Virus record (IMG/VR): IMGVR_UViG_3300027541_000073
Span: 25,993-89,992 of that record
Length of the DNA stretch: 64,000 nucleotides
Reading direction: 5' to 3' (one strand)
Origin: a virus
Made by a program: the position numbers and the translations under genes
Shown here: positions 63,145-64,000 of the stretch, in pieces
Layout of the letters: the number at the start of each line of letters is the position of its first letter
Position numbering within the stretch: position 1 is the stretch's first letter
The notes under the pieces: generated by a model
What the model was told of the DNA's origin: nothing
Seen by the model: the letters and a program-made list of their open reading frames with translations, nothing else
The model's database searches: none

Positions 63145-64000
63145 CATATAGAATTAACAAAACTGACGGCAATCAATTAACAGATATCCCAGACGGTACG
63201 TTTGATACCAGCACAACATCACTAACGTTAATTGGTAAAAACGTTACAGCATTTGGAGAAGCATACAATGAGAACTTGGTAAAGTTGCTAGAAAACTTTG
63301 CTAGTTCTAGCGCACCAGAATCGGCATTAAAAGGGCAGTTGTGGTACGATACTGGTAGTGGAAGATTAAATGTATATGACGGCAGCGACTTTAGAGCAGC
63401 CGGTGGTCCTATTGTTAGTAACAGAGAACCAACTAATTTAGTTGCAGGAGATTTGTGGATCAACAATGAAACTAATCAGTTATGGTTTTATGATGGCACT
63501 GACTTAACACTTGCTGGTCCTATATACAACAATATTCAAGGTACTACAGGATTTGTAGTAGAAACAGTACTGGACAACTTTAATAGAGGCCATACAGTTG
63601 CAAAATTATATGTGGCCAGCACTTTACTAGGGTTGTTTAGTAAAGATGCATTTACACCTGCACAGCCAATTGTTGGATATGCAGAAGGAATCAAAGATAT
63701 TCAAGTTGGATTTAATGCTGGTTCGTTAACAGACATGAAATTTGATGCTATTGTGACTCGTGCTGAAAATATTTTAACAGCAGTAGGTGATTTAAAATCA
63801 GCAGAACAAATTGTCTATAACGACGAAGATCAGGTTATTGTTGGTAGTTTAACACTACAATCAGATGCAGGGTTAATCATAGGTTCTTCAGAAGACGTTG
63901 ATTTAAAAGTTGATGGCGGAAAATTTACCATTGAGCACAAACTTACAGGACAAGATATTGGTATTAAAATTAAATCACCAACAGGTACTATTGAAGCCAT
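63141..64000 (+). CDS. Tail-fibre paralogue of the 770-residue gene (3' end outside window)
   Basis: At least 286 residues from ATG 63141 (MTYRINKTDGNQLTDIPDGT), overlapping the upstream stop by 4 bases. It repeats LLENFASSSAPESALKGQLW, YDGSDFRAAGG and LVAGDLWINNETNQLWFYDG in the same order as the upstream protein, then DLKVDGGKFTIEHKLTGQDI. A tandem duplicate, probably with its own specificity domain beyond the window. Not listed as complete because it reaches the window end. Confidence 0.8.
   Translation, partial: MTYRINKTDGNQLTDIPDGTFDTSTTSLTLIGKNVTAFGEAYNENLVKLLENFASSSAPESALKGQLWYDTGSGRLNVYDGSDFRAAGGPIVSNREPTNLVAGDLWINNETNQLWFYDGTDLTLAGPIYNNIQGTTGFVVETVLDNFNRGHTVAKLYVASTLLGLFSKDAFTPAQPIVGYAEGIKDIQVGFNAGSLTDMKFDAIVTRAENILTAVGDLKSAEQIVYNDEDQVIVGSLTLQSDAGLIIGSSEDVDLKVDGGKFTIEHKLTGQDIGIKIKSPTGTIEA

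Overview
The window is part of the genome of a T4-like (gp23/gp20-type) contractile-tailed phage. It is AT-rich, and both strands are packed with tail, baseplate, head and fibre genes carrying the small-module repeats typical of marine T4-like myoviruses. The evidence is the block portal (gp20) - prohead core proteins - protease (gp21) - scaffold (gp22) - major capsid (gp23), the recombination pair gp46/gp47, the late sigma factor gp55, and baseplate genes resembling gp53, gp5, gp25 and gp6. The host cannot be read from this window.

Layout. (1) 1-22204, minus strand: fibre and adhesin genes. Two tandem paralogues with N-terminal carbohydrate-binding-like modules lie at 1-3037 and 3086-11097; the second is broken by a one-base frameshift near 9283. 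Then come two small proteins, two large beta-helix fibre paralogues (one with an inserted LamG domain), and four smaller virion-type genes. (2) 22354-31111, minus strand: head genes gp23, gp22, gp21, an acidic core protein, an extra Rossmann-like enzyme, a small protein, portal gp20, and a tape-measure-like protein. (3) 31185-32275, plus strand: a gp26-type gene with a -1 frameshift site that would fuse it to a 76-residue, start-less downstream frame. (4) 32276-32718: a structured, GC-richer non-coding stretch. (5) 32719-37054, minus strand: GIY-YIG nuclease, small protein, gp46, gp47, gp55, with sigma70-type promoters. (6) 37136-64000, plus strand: baseplate and tail-tip genes, including a 4694-residue wedge-like protein, then two collar-type fibre paralogues, the second cut by the window end.

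Regulation is unusually readable. Late genes are preceded by an 8-mer of the form NATAAATA or NCTAAATA, resembling the T4 late consensus TATAAATA that gp55 recognises. gp55 and gp47 instead have near-consensus TTGACN-17/18-TATAAT promoters. Upstream of gp55 the two promoter types overlap on opposite strands. Two head-gene boundaries carry an intrinsic terminator immediately followed by a fresh late promoter.

The genes together build the prohead (gp20-23 and core), set and chaperone the tail (tape measure and gp26/frameshift product), assemble the baseplate, decorate the virion with adhesins, and switch on late transcription. Strongest leads: the gp26 frameshift, the gp55 promoter overlap, the structured non-coding region, the capsid-block enzyme, and a tail-protein module pool shared by genes on opposite strands.
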